Below are positions 23,791 through 58,973 of a DNA stretch of 64,000 bases, in pieces; the stretch's first letter is position 1; the number at the start of each line of letters is the position of its first letter. The stretch is from contig CM055102.1 of NCBI GenBank assembly GCA_029204225.1, forward strand, positions 36,264,585 through 36,328,584, read 5' to 3'. Both the position numbers and the translations under genes were made by a program. The DNA is from Diphasiastrum complanatum (Eukaryota; Streptophyta; Lycopodiopsida; Lycopodiales; Lycopodiaceae). The notes beneath the pieces are model-generated. The model did not search any database. It had not been told where the DNA came from and saw only the letters and a list, made by a program, of their open reading frames with translations.

Positions 23791-24136
23791 ATTCAGTATA
23801 ATAACATCATCGACATCGCCAAACAAATCAGGGGGTGGCTAAAGCCTTGCCCTCGCCAGTATGCTCAGGATAATTTCCTACCTAAATTTGTATACCTCGG
23901 CAGTTGTGTATTCACAAATCATAAATTGTAAGATAGAATATTCACGTATTAGTTATAGTAAGAAAATTTATAGAAGAAAAAAATTAATCACGATTCCGAA
24001 ATCAAGAATAATCAGAATAAATTACCTTTGAAATATCAACATCCTACTGAAGGTTAAACCACTCAAACGAGAAAGATACATTCTCAAGAAAGAGCAAAGT
24101 TATGATGTGAAGATGACAAGTATATTTAAAGAGGGA
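23791..24136. other. No gene recognised
   Basis: AT-rich spacer ending in an AAAGAGGGAG purine run just before the LTR-like block at 24137. That run could be the polypurine tract of a lost element. Confidence 0.3.
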
Positions 24137-24705
24137 GTGCGAAAAATTGTCAACATACCACTTCGTTATTTAGGACATTTTAGAGGCCAAAATGGTAAAT
24201 AAACTTGAAATGGTTTTTTCACATGTGTGAAACCAGATTATAGTACTATTTTTAGTTGGTTCCAAGCTCATGTGATCATTTGTACAAAAAATCAGTTCAT
24301 TTTTAATGTACATTGGCAATTTTAGCAAGTATAGCTAGTTTTGGCTAAGTAGTGATCATATTTGACTCTAGAGAGAGGAGAGATCACATTTAGCTATAAA
24401 TAAAGCCCTACATTGAAAATGTAGAACAATTGTCCTTTTTTATTTGTGGAAGATTTTGGAACATTAATATCATCTCATCTTTGGTTCTCTTTTGCACGTA
24501 TGTAGAAATTGAGTTGATGACAGATGTGCATATTGGTGATTCATTAAATGATATTTTGCTTCTCTTGCATTTACTCATCATGGTTTGGGGGTGAGGCTCT
24601 TGGAGATCTATCTTGAGCTTTTATTTGGTTGGGCAATTTAATTTGGCTCTCCACATAATCGTCTATGGTGCTTTTGTAAGCTGGATCTTGGTGTAATATT
24701 TACGA
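24137..24705 (+). repeat. Copia LTR
   Basis: Starts TGCGAAAAATTGTC after a purine run and ends next to a primer site. It contains TTTCACATGTGTGAAACC and a TATA-like CTATAAATAAAGCCC at about 24397. The terminal CA reads GA. Confidence 0.55.
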
Positions 24706-24718
24706 TGGTATCAAAGTC
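24706..24718 (+). other. Primer binding site
   Basis: TGGTATCAAAGTC beside the LTR end, a diverged initiator Met-tRNA complement. Confidence 0.65.
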
Positions 24719-25808
24719 TTGGCTTACGATAATTGGGAGGTGGAGTTGGCGAATTCTTGAATCCAGGTTTTTTGCTTGTTCTTTTTCTACTTTTTGGATA
24801 TGGTATTGTTGCTTTTCCTTCTTGGTGATAGAATCGAGATCCAAGTAAGGTGTTTCTCAGACTTTTTGTCATTCCATACATTGGAATTAGTGATTTTACT
24901 TGGTATGTCGAATTTCTTGTGGTTTTCCAAGTCTTTTTATTGATTTTTTATTAGAACATTGATTTTAGCTTCGCATATGATATTATGTCATGATTAGTAA
25001 GCATTGTAGTCGATTTTTGGTCAAAATTGATCAATTTGTGATGTTTTTGGCTATGAATTGATAGTGCATGTTGGTAATTGATGTAACTAGTACTTTAGAT
25101 GCTTGAATAGGTTCTTTTTTACTACTTGAGGATCTTTATGAGGTTGCTTAAAGTTGAAAGTTGTCAAATCTTGCAATGTTTTTTGGGCAAGAAACAAGGT
25201 TTTTAGGTCAAAATTTCAAGTTTTTGATACTAGGTAGAACCAAGTGCTATAAGTAGCATTGAAACTTTGAGATCTATCATTGCAAATAGGCTTCAACTTT
25301 CCACACATGTCAAGGTTTTCAAGACTAGATACAAGCCATTTCTTTAATTTAGTCCCAAATTAGGATGTGTTGACATTTTGATGATTTTTCTTGTGACAGG
25401 TGTGCCAATAAGGTTACAAAATTTTAAATCTATTGGTAGACTTGTAATCTAATCGTTATTCGTTATCTAAGTTTCAAAATAGTGTTTTGGAGGCCTGATT
25501 TGGGATCAAGAAGTGAGAAGTATCTTTGAGTGTTTGTAGATGTCAAAAATCTTCAATTTTGTGTGGAATTGACAAGTATTTTACAGTTTGAGTGAGATCT
25601 TTGTGAATCTCTAGGTGTCAGTTACATCCAATTTCTTGTGAGGTAGAGATTCTAGATTGGAGAGCTTGTTCAAAGTGGACATAGATCTTTTTATATCTTC
25701 CAATTTGTGGAAATAAGGACAAAATTAAGTTTCAAAGGAGTGAAATTCTAGAGACTAACAAAATATTGTAAACCTTTTAGAGCTTTGTGTAGGAGGAGTT
25801 AGATCAAG

Positions 25809-26040
25809 ATGGGATCTATTGGTGGATTTTTTTTGGAATCTATTGACATGCTAAAGCCAACTAACTATTCTAATGGAAGGTCACAATGGAGTCATTGTTG
25901 ATACTCCAAGACCTGCATGACTTCGTCCTTGATGAGATAGATGAGTCTCTAGGTGGACAAGAGGAATGTGAGTAATGAATTGCTAAAAGAGGTAGCTTCT
26001 TGTACCTTTGAGACTCTTTTTATACCATTTTTTGAGTCAA
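25809..26040 (+). pseudogene. Copia gag relic
   Basis: Reads MGSIGGFFLESIDMLKPTNY and, after a deletion and frameshifts, NVSNELLKEVASCTFET. These match the start and the ..NELLKEISSCTTS.. region of the gag at 55006. The middle is lost, and no zinc knuckle or pol follows. Confidence 0.6.
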
Positions 26041-27498
26041 AAAAATGCTTCAAAACTGCTTATGTTGAACATGTCCTACAAATCATGAGGAGGAGTGATA
26101 AAATGACTTGGGAGATCAATACTCCTATCTTGTTCAAAGTTTTTGCAGTTCACACTTTGGCACTCCTTCTTGAGTGCGAAAAGTGCAAAAAGTGCAGAGG
26201 AGTTTGGAGTTCACTTTTTAGCACTCTCTCTTGAGTGCGAAAAGTTTGAAAGCATATTAGACATACACGAGTACAGAAAAACTTAGCAAGTTCCTTCAAG
26301 TAATTGCTTAACCCTAATGAGCATGGGATGAATGATTCTTCATGGATTTTGAAATATTTCATCATACTTCATAATTCTAGTTAATTGATTCTGCACCATG
26401 ATTATGGATGAGTGATTTTGCATCATTCGATGAGGGTAGGGCCTTGGCTGCACCACCCTTAGTCCAAATGGGAAATACACTCCTCCATTAAGGAGATTAG
26501 GGGCTTGCTTTTGTGGGTCAACCATTATTTGATGAGAGGAGGTTGGGGACCTACTTTTGAAGATATTGCATTCAATATGTTTGGGCAAGGCTGGAATCTA
26601 TCACAATGGCATGTACATATGAGTCTGTTATGCTATAGGAGAGTGTGCTATCCCATGAAAAAGAAAAAACAACTCCATTTGATATAGTTCATAACTTTCA
26701 CTTCATAAACATAAACCTTTGGGTAAGACAATTAGAAGCTAATAATCAGGATCACATTTCCAAATAGTATAAATGATCTCCAACAAAACATTTTTAAGTT
26801 GGTGCCATGATAACTTCAGCTCTTTAAGAATGAAAGACCAAATATACAAATCTGGCTAGATTATGGCACCTTGTAGTGTCAAGACAAATACTTTGCATGT
26901 CAAAATGTATTGTCATAAATAGTTCCAATAAAGAAACAATAGCAATTATTGGGAAGATCATTCTTTGAGTATGTCATTTTGGAATAAATGTTTTTAATGC
27001 AGGGTTATTGATATGAAGAATCAGCGCATTATTTTTTCCAGTCACTGAAGTCTGCATCTTTGAGAGCATATATGACAGAAAATAATCTCACTGGATGCAG
27101 CAGAGTAGATCCACAATTTGCCTACAAATAATGGGCTATTAGAGCTTGTAAATGCAATAGTCTCAAGATGATACGTTGATATACAACCTTCATTGGAAGA
27201 ATCGAGCACTTTTAAGATATGTCTCAGCTGCCGGCACAAGTGAAAGTTACAGAAGAAGCAATTGTATGCTTTTCAATTTGCTGATATTTGTTGCTTGTCA
27301 AGCATAACTACAATCTAGATTGTATATAATACAGCTGGTTGTGTTAGCTAATAAAAGCAGAGCTGGTATTATACAGCCAACTTTGTAGACAAAACTTTTG
27401 TAGGCTCAAATATACAACTTTCACACAAATAGCAAGAGAAGTTTTGTGTGCGCTTGACAACAGCCAGAAGGCTCGGAATGACAAGAAGCGTAGAAATA
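26041..27498. other. TPT 3' flank, no gene recognised
   Basis: Near 26145-26250 a short direct repeat of TTCACTTT..GCACTC..CTTGAGTGCGAAAAG occurs twice. The 27050-27498 part is probably TPT 3' untranslated and flanking DNA. No poly(A) signal could be assigned with confidence. Confidence 0.3.
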
Positions 27499-51211
<23,713 letters not shown>

Positions 51212-51225
51212 CTGAATCTGATCTA

Positions 51226-52052
51226 AGAATCAAGCTTAAATTATTTCGCTACAGATCCAGATGTGCTACCATTGTTTGTCCGATTGGCAATCCAGCTCGA
51301 TTAGTCTGAGGATCGACTCAATCAGCTTCGTTTGTGTTGTTGGTAATTGAATTGACATAGAATGATATAATAATAAGTGCAATTTGTTAAAAGTGGACCA
51401 AAGAGACGTCTTGCTATTCTCTCTGTACTGCGCTCCACCCATGCCTCATCCTTGCACTACCTTCTTTTTTTTTCGAATTTTTATCTCCAATCTTTTCATT
51501 TTTATTTTTCAATATATTTGGCGCTCGGGACCTCTGCTTTGCTTTCTTTAAAAAGGACTAGGTATTCTTCATGGAGAAGTGGGCTACTACTGTAGCACTC
51601 CGAGCCACTAGAGCCGAGAGCGTGCCTACAACACTTGGCCCACCGTTGGATGCGGAGAGGGTGGCTATAGCCCATACCAGACATAAAAGTTGCAGATCTA
51701 CGGTGGAGATTAAAAACATTTCAAAACCTCTGCTATGGCTCAGAGTCTGCCTCTTCCTAGCCAACCGGATGATGCCATGTGTTCGATATCACTCCTCACA
51801 ACTGCTATGAGTCCTTAAAAACCGTGGACTGTTGTTGCAATGTAAGGAGTCATGTTTAGATACAAATGATTTAATATTAAAAAAAGTTGCATTTAATTTC
51901 TTACCTTTTTTTATTTTTCATTATAATGTCCTAGTTTATAATTTTTAAAAATTTCTTAGCTTATTTGTAAATTTCATGTGTTTTTTGCGATTTATTGTTT
52001 TGTCTACATTCGTTTCATGTGGATATTATGTTTAGCCTTCACTTATTTTCAG
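51226..52052. other. TPT 5' flank
   Basis: Probable 5' untranslated region and promoter of TPT. A GC-richer stretch 51550-51780 shows chance ORFs on both strands. No other gene recognised. Confidence 0.35.
51500..51525 (-). promoter_or_regulatory. Possible TATA element upstream of TPT
   Basis: On the minus strand an AT-rich CAAATATATTG lies about 300 bp before the first TPT ATG. It is in a plausible place for a core promoter, but no other core motif was seen. Confidence 0.2.
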
Positions 52053-52197
52053 CACCCTCCTATGCACTCCTTGCACCATGCCAGGGAGTGCATCTAAGGC
52101 TGAAAGCAAGGAAAAAGCTTTGTATAATTTTTTTCCTTGATTTTCAGCCCTTGATGGACTCCCTGACATGGTGCAGAGAGTGCACAGGGGAGGGTGG
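52053..52197. ncRNA. Candidate microRNA-precursor-like hairpin
   Basis: Arms 52053-52116 and about 52131-52197 pair over some 64 bp with few mismatches; shared core phrases are TGCACCATG.CAGGGAGT.CATC and GGCTGAAA..CAAGGAAAAA. The loop is about 14 nt. Length and evenness of pairing fit a plant pre-miRNA on either strand. I could not match either arm to a microRNA I know. A small MITE is the main alternative. Confidence 0.4.
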
Positions 52198-52680
52198 TGA
52201 GATTAAGCCTTATGTTTAAATTTGTGAATTTGGATCTAGTCTTTTGGGTTTCTCTTTATGAAGTTCATGTTTAATTTTTGCAAGTTTATACTTTCATCTT
52301 TCTTAGCTCTGACGCTATAGATAGCCGAAATATACTTTAATAATTGAAAAAAAGGTGATTTGCTTTAGGTGACTTTGAGCATTGGAATGGATTTTTGTTT
52401 ATTTTTTATTGCAATTATTGTTTCTTCATTCTTGAGCTATTTGAATGTATCTTGATCGCGCTCCTGCAAAGCTTATTGTGATATTAATCACATTGTTTCT
52501 TGTTTTGTGAGTTGCAGCAGGGTACTAAAAATATACATGATATTCAATAGTTGAAGTTGGAGTTTGTTGTTTGATATTTTTTTTGTTGTTGTTTTTTGAT
52601 ACATTTGTCAAGTTGAGGGGTAGTGGGGAAAGTTTAAGCCCTTCAATGTTAGATAAATATATGAAGAAAAGAGACGTATT
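52198..52680. other. No gene recognised
   Basis: AT-rich intergenic DNA between the hairpin and the minisatellite. Confidence 0.35.
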
Positions 52681-52930
52681 AGTGTTGCACAAGGGGAGTG
52701 TGGGAAGCCTAGTGGGCTTCAATGCCCTTCAAGAAAAACACATGAAGTGTTTCAAAAGGGTAGTGTGGGAAGTCTAGTGGCCTTTCAATGCCATGCAATT
52801 TACTTGAAGATTTGAAGAAAGGTGCATCTAGTGTTCAAAAAGGGTAGTGTTGCAAGGCTAGTGGACTTCAATGCCTTTCAATGTTACTTCATGATATGAA
52901 GAAAATAGGCACGTGGTGTTTTACAAAGTG
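52681..52930. repeat. Minisatellite, three ~65-85-bp units
   Basis: Three imperfect copies of AGTGTT..CAAAAGGGTAGTGTGGGAAG.CTAGTGG.CTTCAATGCC, starting at about 52681, 52747 and 52831. Unit length differs because of variable tails containing ATATGAAGAAA. Confidence 0.8.
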
Positions 52931-53583
52931 TGTAGTCAAATCTAAGCATGAACCACTACCATCCAAGTCATCATAGCATATCACAATATAGCCCTTGGGT
53001 TGCTGGAAGAAATTAGGACCCTAAAGCATATGAATTCCCACAAAGAACTCACTATCCATCTTATAGATCCTAACAGTTTCCACAGAAAATCACCATGGAA
53101 TAACCAACAAAGGTTCCACCCGATGATAAGAGATTTGATAGGCTTACTTGTGTTGCTCAATCAAAAAGAGTCGTTCACTGTCAAACAAGCCAATCAACTT
53201 CCTTGCAAAGGCAACCAAACACTCAGAGGTCTAAATCATTGGGCATGGAATCAACTTAATTGCAAGAATCTCACAACAATCTAAAACAATGAAACTCCAC
53301 TGCGCTCACTTGTTCAGAGGTTTAGCAAGAAGTTAACAGCTAGCAATGCAGCAAAGAGATTGACAGTTGTTATCATGGGCACTTGTGCTCAAGAGTTGGA
53401 CAACTTGGGTGACAGGAAGATATAACTTGCTTGAGCACTCACATTTGGAGGCTAGTTAGCCTGATGGGCTATTTCTTTCATTCAACCACATTGAACCTCA
53501 TTACTCTCCTCAAGATCATAAAATGAAAAGGAAATAATATGAGACACACTTCAAGAAACCTATGCATTCCTCATAAAGACCAT
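52931..53583. other. No gene recognised
   Basis: A 94-codon plus-strand ORF (53000-53284) has no recognised feature. Nothing else seen before element K. Confidence 0.35.
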
Positions 53584-53588
53584 CTTGC

Positions 53589-54441
53589 TATGAAAATTGC
53601 AAAAATTATGCTTGGTCAAGGCCAAAATCATGTATATAGGATGATTACACATGTGTGGAGCCTGTTCCCACATGTGAAAGTAGTGTACTTGTCATGTACC
53701 ATAATCATATAGGTTGTACATATGATTTAATTCAAGTTCTAGTGGCTAAAAAGGCCAAAAACTAGTTCTCTAGATATATGACACATGGCATCAATCTATT
53801 GATTGCATGAGCCACATCCTAGGTTAGGTGTCACATCCCATGTGTAGAGGACAGCTCACACCATGTGTAGAGAACAGCTCACACGTGTGGAATAAGCTGA
53901 AGTAGGCGAGTTTTGACTTCTAGAAGATTTCCAAGTAGATCTCCATATAGTAGGAAATTGGACAAAAATGCTCAAAATAGAAAGTTTGATCCAAATGTCA
54001 ATTTTGCATGATGATTCACCATATGACAAAGCATCCTCACACGTGTGAGATCTGATGCATGATCAGTACCTCGAGCTCCAAGAAGTGTATATATAGAGAG
54101 GCATATTTGGCCATAATCAACATGAAACATCAATCTTGATTTTGGAAGCAATTTTGTGTCAATCTCTCCATTTGTCTACATTTGTTTTGAATGTTTTGAG
54201 TTTCTATCATAGTGTACTTTGTTTTCAGGTTGGAGTCCGTACTCTGACAGGTTTTCACACGTGTGAAACCAGCAAGTACATTTACCTTCATTAATGATTG
54301 TTCTTGTTAGATTTCATGCCTAGAATTGATCTAGATTGATCTAAATCTTGTGTAGATTGATAGATCAATTGTATCTAACATCCAATCCCTCTTGTGGATC
54401 AGATTAGGATCCATTCTTGGTCCTATTTTGCAGGTTCCACA
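53589..54441 (+). repeat. 5' LTR of K
   Basis: Carries at least five CACATGTG/CACGTG palindromes and a TATATATAGAG box near 54087. It contains two segments absent from the 3' LTR (near 53794 and 53860). Confidence 0.9.
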
Positions 54442-54453
54442 TGGTATCAGATC
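54442..54453 (+). other. Primer binding site of K
   Basis: TGGTATCAGATC directly after the LTR, one mismatch from the common initiator Met-tRNA complement. Confidence 0.85.
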
Positions 54454-55005
54454 CAAGTACAAGAGGATTTATTGATATTGATGGGGTCGATTCAAAACTA
54501 AGCCCAAATTAGCAAGTTTTTGGAAACTAGCTAATTTTTGTGTAGCGAGTTGGATTTGATAGGTATTCTCAATATTTTTGGACCAGAACAGGCCGTACAG
54601 GTCCGCTTTGGTTGAGAAAATTCAAAAATTTGTACAATTTGACTCACACACCCAAATTGAGAGATTTTTAATGCAAAATCAAGCTTTTTATATAGAGATT
54701 CTATTCCTATGACTTGTTCTTGGATTAAATCAGCCAAAAAAATTAAAAATTAAGCTTGAATTAGGTGCATTAAATGAGTTTCTCTGATTTTTTGAGTGCA
54801 TGTTGAAGTTGAGAGAGATATTGCCAAAAATCATAGATTAAGGAGTGATTTTGCAAGATTGAGACTAGAATCTAAATTTCCATCATTCTAGATTGGTTCA
54901 TGAGTGATAGGATTGTGTCTATAAGCTTTGAAATTGCTAGAAGACTTTAGGTTCAGATCTCTTAGAGAAACCATAAGAGTTTCTAGTGCTTTTTCACATT
55001 CAAAA

Positions 55006-56040
55006 ATGGCATCAATGGGTGGTTTTTTGCTTCAAGCTAGTGAAAGGCTCACATCCACTAATTATGCTAATTGGATAGTTCGAATGGAGTCTTTGCTTGT
55101 ACTCCATGATCTTTATGACATAGTACCTGAGGTGGAAGTAGAACCTCAAGGAGGAGTTGAATTGGTAAAGTACAAAAAGAGATGTAGAGTTGCAGTGCAT
55201 TGCATAAAAATGAATGTAAGTAATGAACTTTTGAAGGAAATCTCATCTTGTACCACATCCAAAGTAGCATGGGATTCATTAAAAGCAATTTATGGATCCA
55301 AGAATACTTCAAGGATACTCATGCTTAGGAATCAAATCCTTCAAAGCATGAAAGGAAGTAGTGAAACTGCCCAAAATTATGTCTTTAGGATCAAATCTTT
55401 GAATAAGGAATTGTCTTCTATAGATGATAAAATCAAAGATGATGAGTTAGTTCAAATCATTTTGAATGGATTAGGAGATGATTATTCCAATCTTGCTCAA
55501 ACCTTTGCTATTCAAGATTCACTTCCTAGTATTGAAAAACTTCAAAGTGTGCTTGTAAGTGAAGAGAGTAGAATGCTTCATTTCAAAAGTAGGATGAGTT
55601 CCTTATCCTTGAATGATGGTATTGAAAAAGCTAACTTTTCCTTGAAAGGCAAGAAGAAAAAGTTTACATCCAAGAAGACTCAAGACATGGAGATGGAGAA
55701 CAAAGATGGAGCATCAAGTTCCAAAGGCAAGAGCAAAAAGGACAAGAAGAAGCTGAAGTGTTTCTTTTGTGGAAAAAAGGGACATTTTGCATCCGAGTGC
55801 TACAAGAAGAAGAACGCCCACGAGAAGGACAAAGGCAATCTTGTGCTTGAGGAGGAGGAAGAGGGCAATCTATCTTTGATGGTATCCTCACCACAAACAT
55901 CTAATCAAGACACTTGGTGGATTGATAGTGGGGCAAGCTCTTACATGACTCATCAAAAAGACTACTTTTCTAATCTACTTTCTTACAATAGTTCTAAGAG
56001 ATTTATCTTCATTGCAAGTGATCAAGAAGTGAGATTGTAG
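55006..56040 (+). CDS. Copia Gag, zinc knuckle and protease start of K
   Basis: From the ATG at 55006 it reads MASMGGFLLQASERLTSTNY, includes NELLKEISSCTTSKVAWDSL, LRNQILQSMKGSSETAQNYV, the knuckle CFFCGKKGHFASECY and the protease motif WWIDSGASSYMTHQKDYFSN. The open frame extends upstream to 54928, but the start is set by homology with the other gags. A frameshift near 56030 moves the rest (IPLCLGSSKKVDLDNVIYVP) to another frame. Confidence 0.9.
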   Translation: MASMGGFLLQASERLTSTNYANWIVRMESLLVLHDLYDIVPEVEVEPQGGVELVKYKKRCRVAVHCIKMNVSNELLKEISSCTTSKVAWDSLKAIYGSKNTSRILMLRNQILQSMKGSSETAQNYVFRIKSLNKELSSIDDKIKDDELVQIILNGLGDDYSNLAQTFAIQDSLPSIEKLQSVLVSEESRMLHFKSRMSSLSLNDGIEKANFSLKGKKKKFTSKKTQDMEMENKDGASSSKGKSKKDKKKLKCFFCGKKGHFASECYKKKNAHEKDKGNLVLEEEEEGNLSLMVSSPQTSNQDTWWIDSGASSYMTHQKDYFSNLLSYNSSKRFIFIASDQEVRL

Positions 56041-56324
56041 GTATTGGATCCATTCCTTTATGTCTAGGATCATCTAAAAAAGTAGATCTAGACAATGTTA
56101 TTTATGTACCTTCAATTACAAAGAACTTGTTGAGTGTAGGACAACTTATGGATAGTGGATTAGATGTACATTTCAAGCATGGAGCATGTTCTATCTTGAA
56201 AGATGAAAAATGTGTTGCTAGTGGTTTCAAGCAAGGGAGGTTATTCAAATTGGATGCTAATGTGATGGTTGGAAGTGTGAATGATGGCAAGGGAGGAGCT
56301 CACTCAAGTGGAATTATGGCATAA
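56041..56324 (+). pseudogene. Protease end and GAG-pre-integrase start of K
   Basis: Encodes ITKNLLSVGQLMDSGLDVHF and ASGFKQGRLFKLDANV. A further shift near 56300 passes to ELTQVELWHKRLGHPKYKAM in the next frame. Confidence 0.8.
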
Positions 56325-57396
56325 AAGGTTAGGCCATCCTAAATACAAAGCTATGGAGACCATGGTGACAAAGGAGCTAGCAAGTGGACTTCCCAAAACC
56401 ATATCCAAGTGTGGCAAGCTTTGTGAAGCTTGCGGACTCTCCAAATCTCATAAGCTACCTTTCAAGAGATCTTTGACAAGATCTAACTCTCCTCTTGACC
56501 TTATACACTCGGATGTTCATTCATTTTCACATGAATCAAATGGTGGAACTCTTATATATGTCACTTTTATTGATGATAAATCAAGATACTCTTGGGTTTA
56601 TCTCTTGTCTAAGAAAAGTGAAGTTTTTGAGTCATTTGTAAAGTTCAAAACTCTTGTGGAAAAGCAAATTAATACTAGCTTGAAAGTATTAAGAAGTGAT
56701 AATGGAGGGGAGTACATCTCCAATAGGATGAAAGAGTTTTTTGAAACTAATGGCATTAGGAGAGAGTTTACTTGCACATATACTCCACAACAAAATGGAG
56801 TAGCTGAGAGAAAGAATAGGACACTATGTGAGTGTGCTAAAGCTTTGAGATTAAATGCATCCCTTCCTATTTCATTTTGGGGAGAAGCTATTTTATGTGC
56901 AAACTTTCTATGTAATAGAATGACTAATAGTGCCATTAAAGGACTTACACCTTATGAAGTATTGTATGGCAAAAAGCCAAATCTTAGTGATTTGAAATTT
57001 TTTGGATGTACTTGTTATGTACATATTCCTTTGGAAACAAGGAAAAAGAAAGATGCCACTTCTTTTAAAGGCATCTTTGTTGGTTATAATGAAAATAAGA
57101 AAGCTTATAGGATATTTGATCCTATTACCAAGAAAGTAGTTGTAAGTAGAGATGTACTTTTTGATGAATCTCTCCAAGCCAAAGAAAAGGTGACCTCCAA
57201 CAACACTCAACTTGTCAAGGATCATGCTATGGCCGAGGAGGAGCTTCATGAAGATGAAGACCAAATGGAACTTACTCAAAGTCCAAGGGTGCCAAAAAGA
57301 TCAACAAGGACAAGGATTGAGCCATCAAGGCTCACTTATAGTGACAAAGGGGAGCAAAGGGAAGATTCTCAACTATCAACTCTTATACTTTCTTGA
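56281..57396 (+). CDS. Copia integrase of K
   Basis: Cuts and joins the element DNA to the host. GAG-pre-integrase ELWHKRLGHPKYKAMETM and CEACGLSKSHKLPFKR lead into the DDE core: LIHSDVHSFSHE, then VLRSDNGGEYISNRMKEFFE and TPQQNGVAERKNRTL with the expected D, D and E positions. The C-terminal part FGCTCYVHIPLETRKKKD and GIFVGYNENKKAYRIFDP follows. The frame stops after LSTLILS at 57396. Confidence 0.92.
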   Translation: MMAREELTQVELWHKRLGHPKYKAMETMVTKELASGLPKTISKCGKLCEACGLSKSHKLPFKRSLTRSNSPLDLIHSDVHSFSHESNGGTLIYVTFIDDKSRYSWVYLLSKKSEVFESFVKFKTLVEKQINTSLKVLRSDNGGEYISNRMKEFFETNGIRREFTCTYTPQQNGVAERKNRTLCECAKALRLNASLPISFWGEAILCANFLCNRMTNSAIKGLTPYEVLYGKKPNLSDLKFFGCTCYVHIPLETRKKKDATSFKGIFVGYNENKKAYRIFDPITKKVVVSRDVLFDESLQAKEKVTSNNTQLVKDHAMAEEELHEDEDQMELTQSPRVPKRSTRTRIEPSRLTYSDKGEQREDSQLSTLILS

Positions 57397-58080
57397 CCAC
57401 TATGCTTGAAGGACCAACTAGTTCTGAGGAAGCAAATAAGTCTCAACATTGGAGGAAAGCTATGCAAGTAGAGTTTGATGCATTAATGGAAAATCAAACT
57501 TGGAAGCTTGTAGATCTACCTTATGGAAAGAAGCCTCTTACTTGCAAATGGATATATAGATTGAAATATAATCAAGATGGTTCCATTCATAAGTATAAAG
57601 CTAGACTTGTAGCAAAAGGTTTTTTGCAAGTCAAAGGCATAGATTATGATGAAACTTTGCACCTGTTGCAAAGCTTGTGACAATTAGATTAATCATATGT
57701 CTTGCTACTTCTTTCAAATGGGAGCTCTTCCAACTTGATGTGACAAGTGCTTTCTTGAATGGATTCTTGGAAGAGGAAATCTACATGTGCCAACCCGAGG
57801 GCTTCATCAAAGATGGAGAAGAAGACAAGGTGTGTTTTTTGAAGAAGAGTCTTTATGGACTCAAGCAAGCACCAAGAGCATGGTACTCTAGGTTGCATTC
57901 CTATCTTATTTCCATTGGATTTGTTGTAAGTTCTTATGAACCATCATTGTACTACAAATGTAATGATGGGAAGATCATTATCTTAGTTTTATATGTTGAT
58001 GACATTATACTCACAGGAAATGATCTAGATGGCATCAAAGATGTAAAAGTTTCCTTGTCTATTTTACGATGGTAGATCTA
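57393..58080 (+). pseudogene. Copia reverse transcriptase of K
   Basis: Encodes WRKAMQVEFDALMENQTWKL, TCKWIYRLKYNQDGSIHKYK and ARLVAKGFLQVKGIDYDETL. A frameshift near 57665 leads to LFQLDVTSAFLNGFLEEEIY, SLYGLKQAPRAWYSRLHSYL and LYVDDIILTGNDL, with the YVDD catalytic motif intact. A second shift at about 58065 precedes the next domain. Confidence 0.92.
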
Positions 58081-58973
58081 GGACTTCTTAAAGTTATACT
58101 TGGAATAGAAGTCACTAGAAGTAATGATTTTACTTTCATATGTCAATCTAAGTATGCTAGATCAATCTTAGCAAAATTTGGCATGATTGACTGTAAAGGA
58201 GTTAAAACTCCCATGGAACTAAGTGTAAAAGTTTCTAAGGAAAGTGATGAAGCATCCTTTGAGGACATCACTACCTATAGAATGCTTATTGGTTCCTTGA
58301 TATACTTAACCATCACTAGACTAGATCTTAGCTTTTGTGTTGGCAAATTGAGTCAATACATGCAAAGTCCATTAATATGTCATTGGAAAGGAGCAAAAAG
58401 TGGGTTAAAGTACATCTCGGCTACAAAAGACTTTGGCATAGTTTATGAAAGGACTAATATTTGTTTAAGAGCATATTCGGACTCAAGTTTTGCAGGTGAC
58501 AAGATGGATAGAAGATCCATAAGTGCATTTGCTACATTATGTGGAGGAGCTATATCTTGGCTTTCCAAAAAGGAAGATACCATCTCTCTTTCATCAACAA
58601 AATCCGAGTATAAAGCTATGACAACAACAACAAAGGAAGTTCTTTGGCTCAAAAGGCTTTTGGAGGAGCTTCATGTGATCAAGGATGAAGACATTCCATG
58701 TATATATTGTGACAATCAAGCAGCTCAACAACTTGCAAACAATCCAATCTTCCATGCTCGAACAAAGCACATTGAGATTTCACATCATTTCGTGAGGGAG
58801 AAAGTGCAAGCAAAGGAGATCAAGCTCATTCATGTTTCACCATCAAATTGCATTGTTAATATACTCACTCACCAAGGCATTGCCTAAAGATCCATTTGTA
58901 AAATTAAGATTGGCTCTTGGAGTTATAGATAGATCTATGCTAGATCTACCAAGCTAGATTTTTGAGGAGGAGT
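58069..58973 (+). CDS. RT C-terminus and RNase H of K
   Basis: Encodes MVDLGLLKVILGIEVTRSND, MLIGSLIYLTITRLDLSFCV, YSDSSFAGDKMDRRSISAFA, ISLSSTKSEYKAMTTTTKEV and ARTKHIEISHHFVREKVQAK, the RNase H that degrades the RNA template. In place of the usual AD.LTKALPKDPF the frame slips near 58860 and stops at 58887. Confidence 0.9.

Noticed and set aside
52053-52197. Assignment of the hairpin to a known microRNA family (miR408, miR160 and others considered)
   Set aside because: Only partial word matches such as ATGCACTC or CTCCCTG; neither arm fits a known mature sequence.
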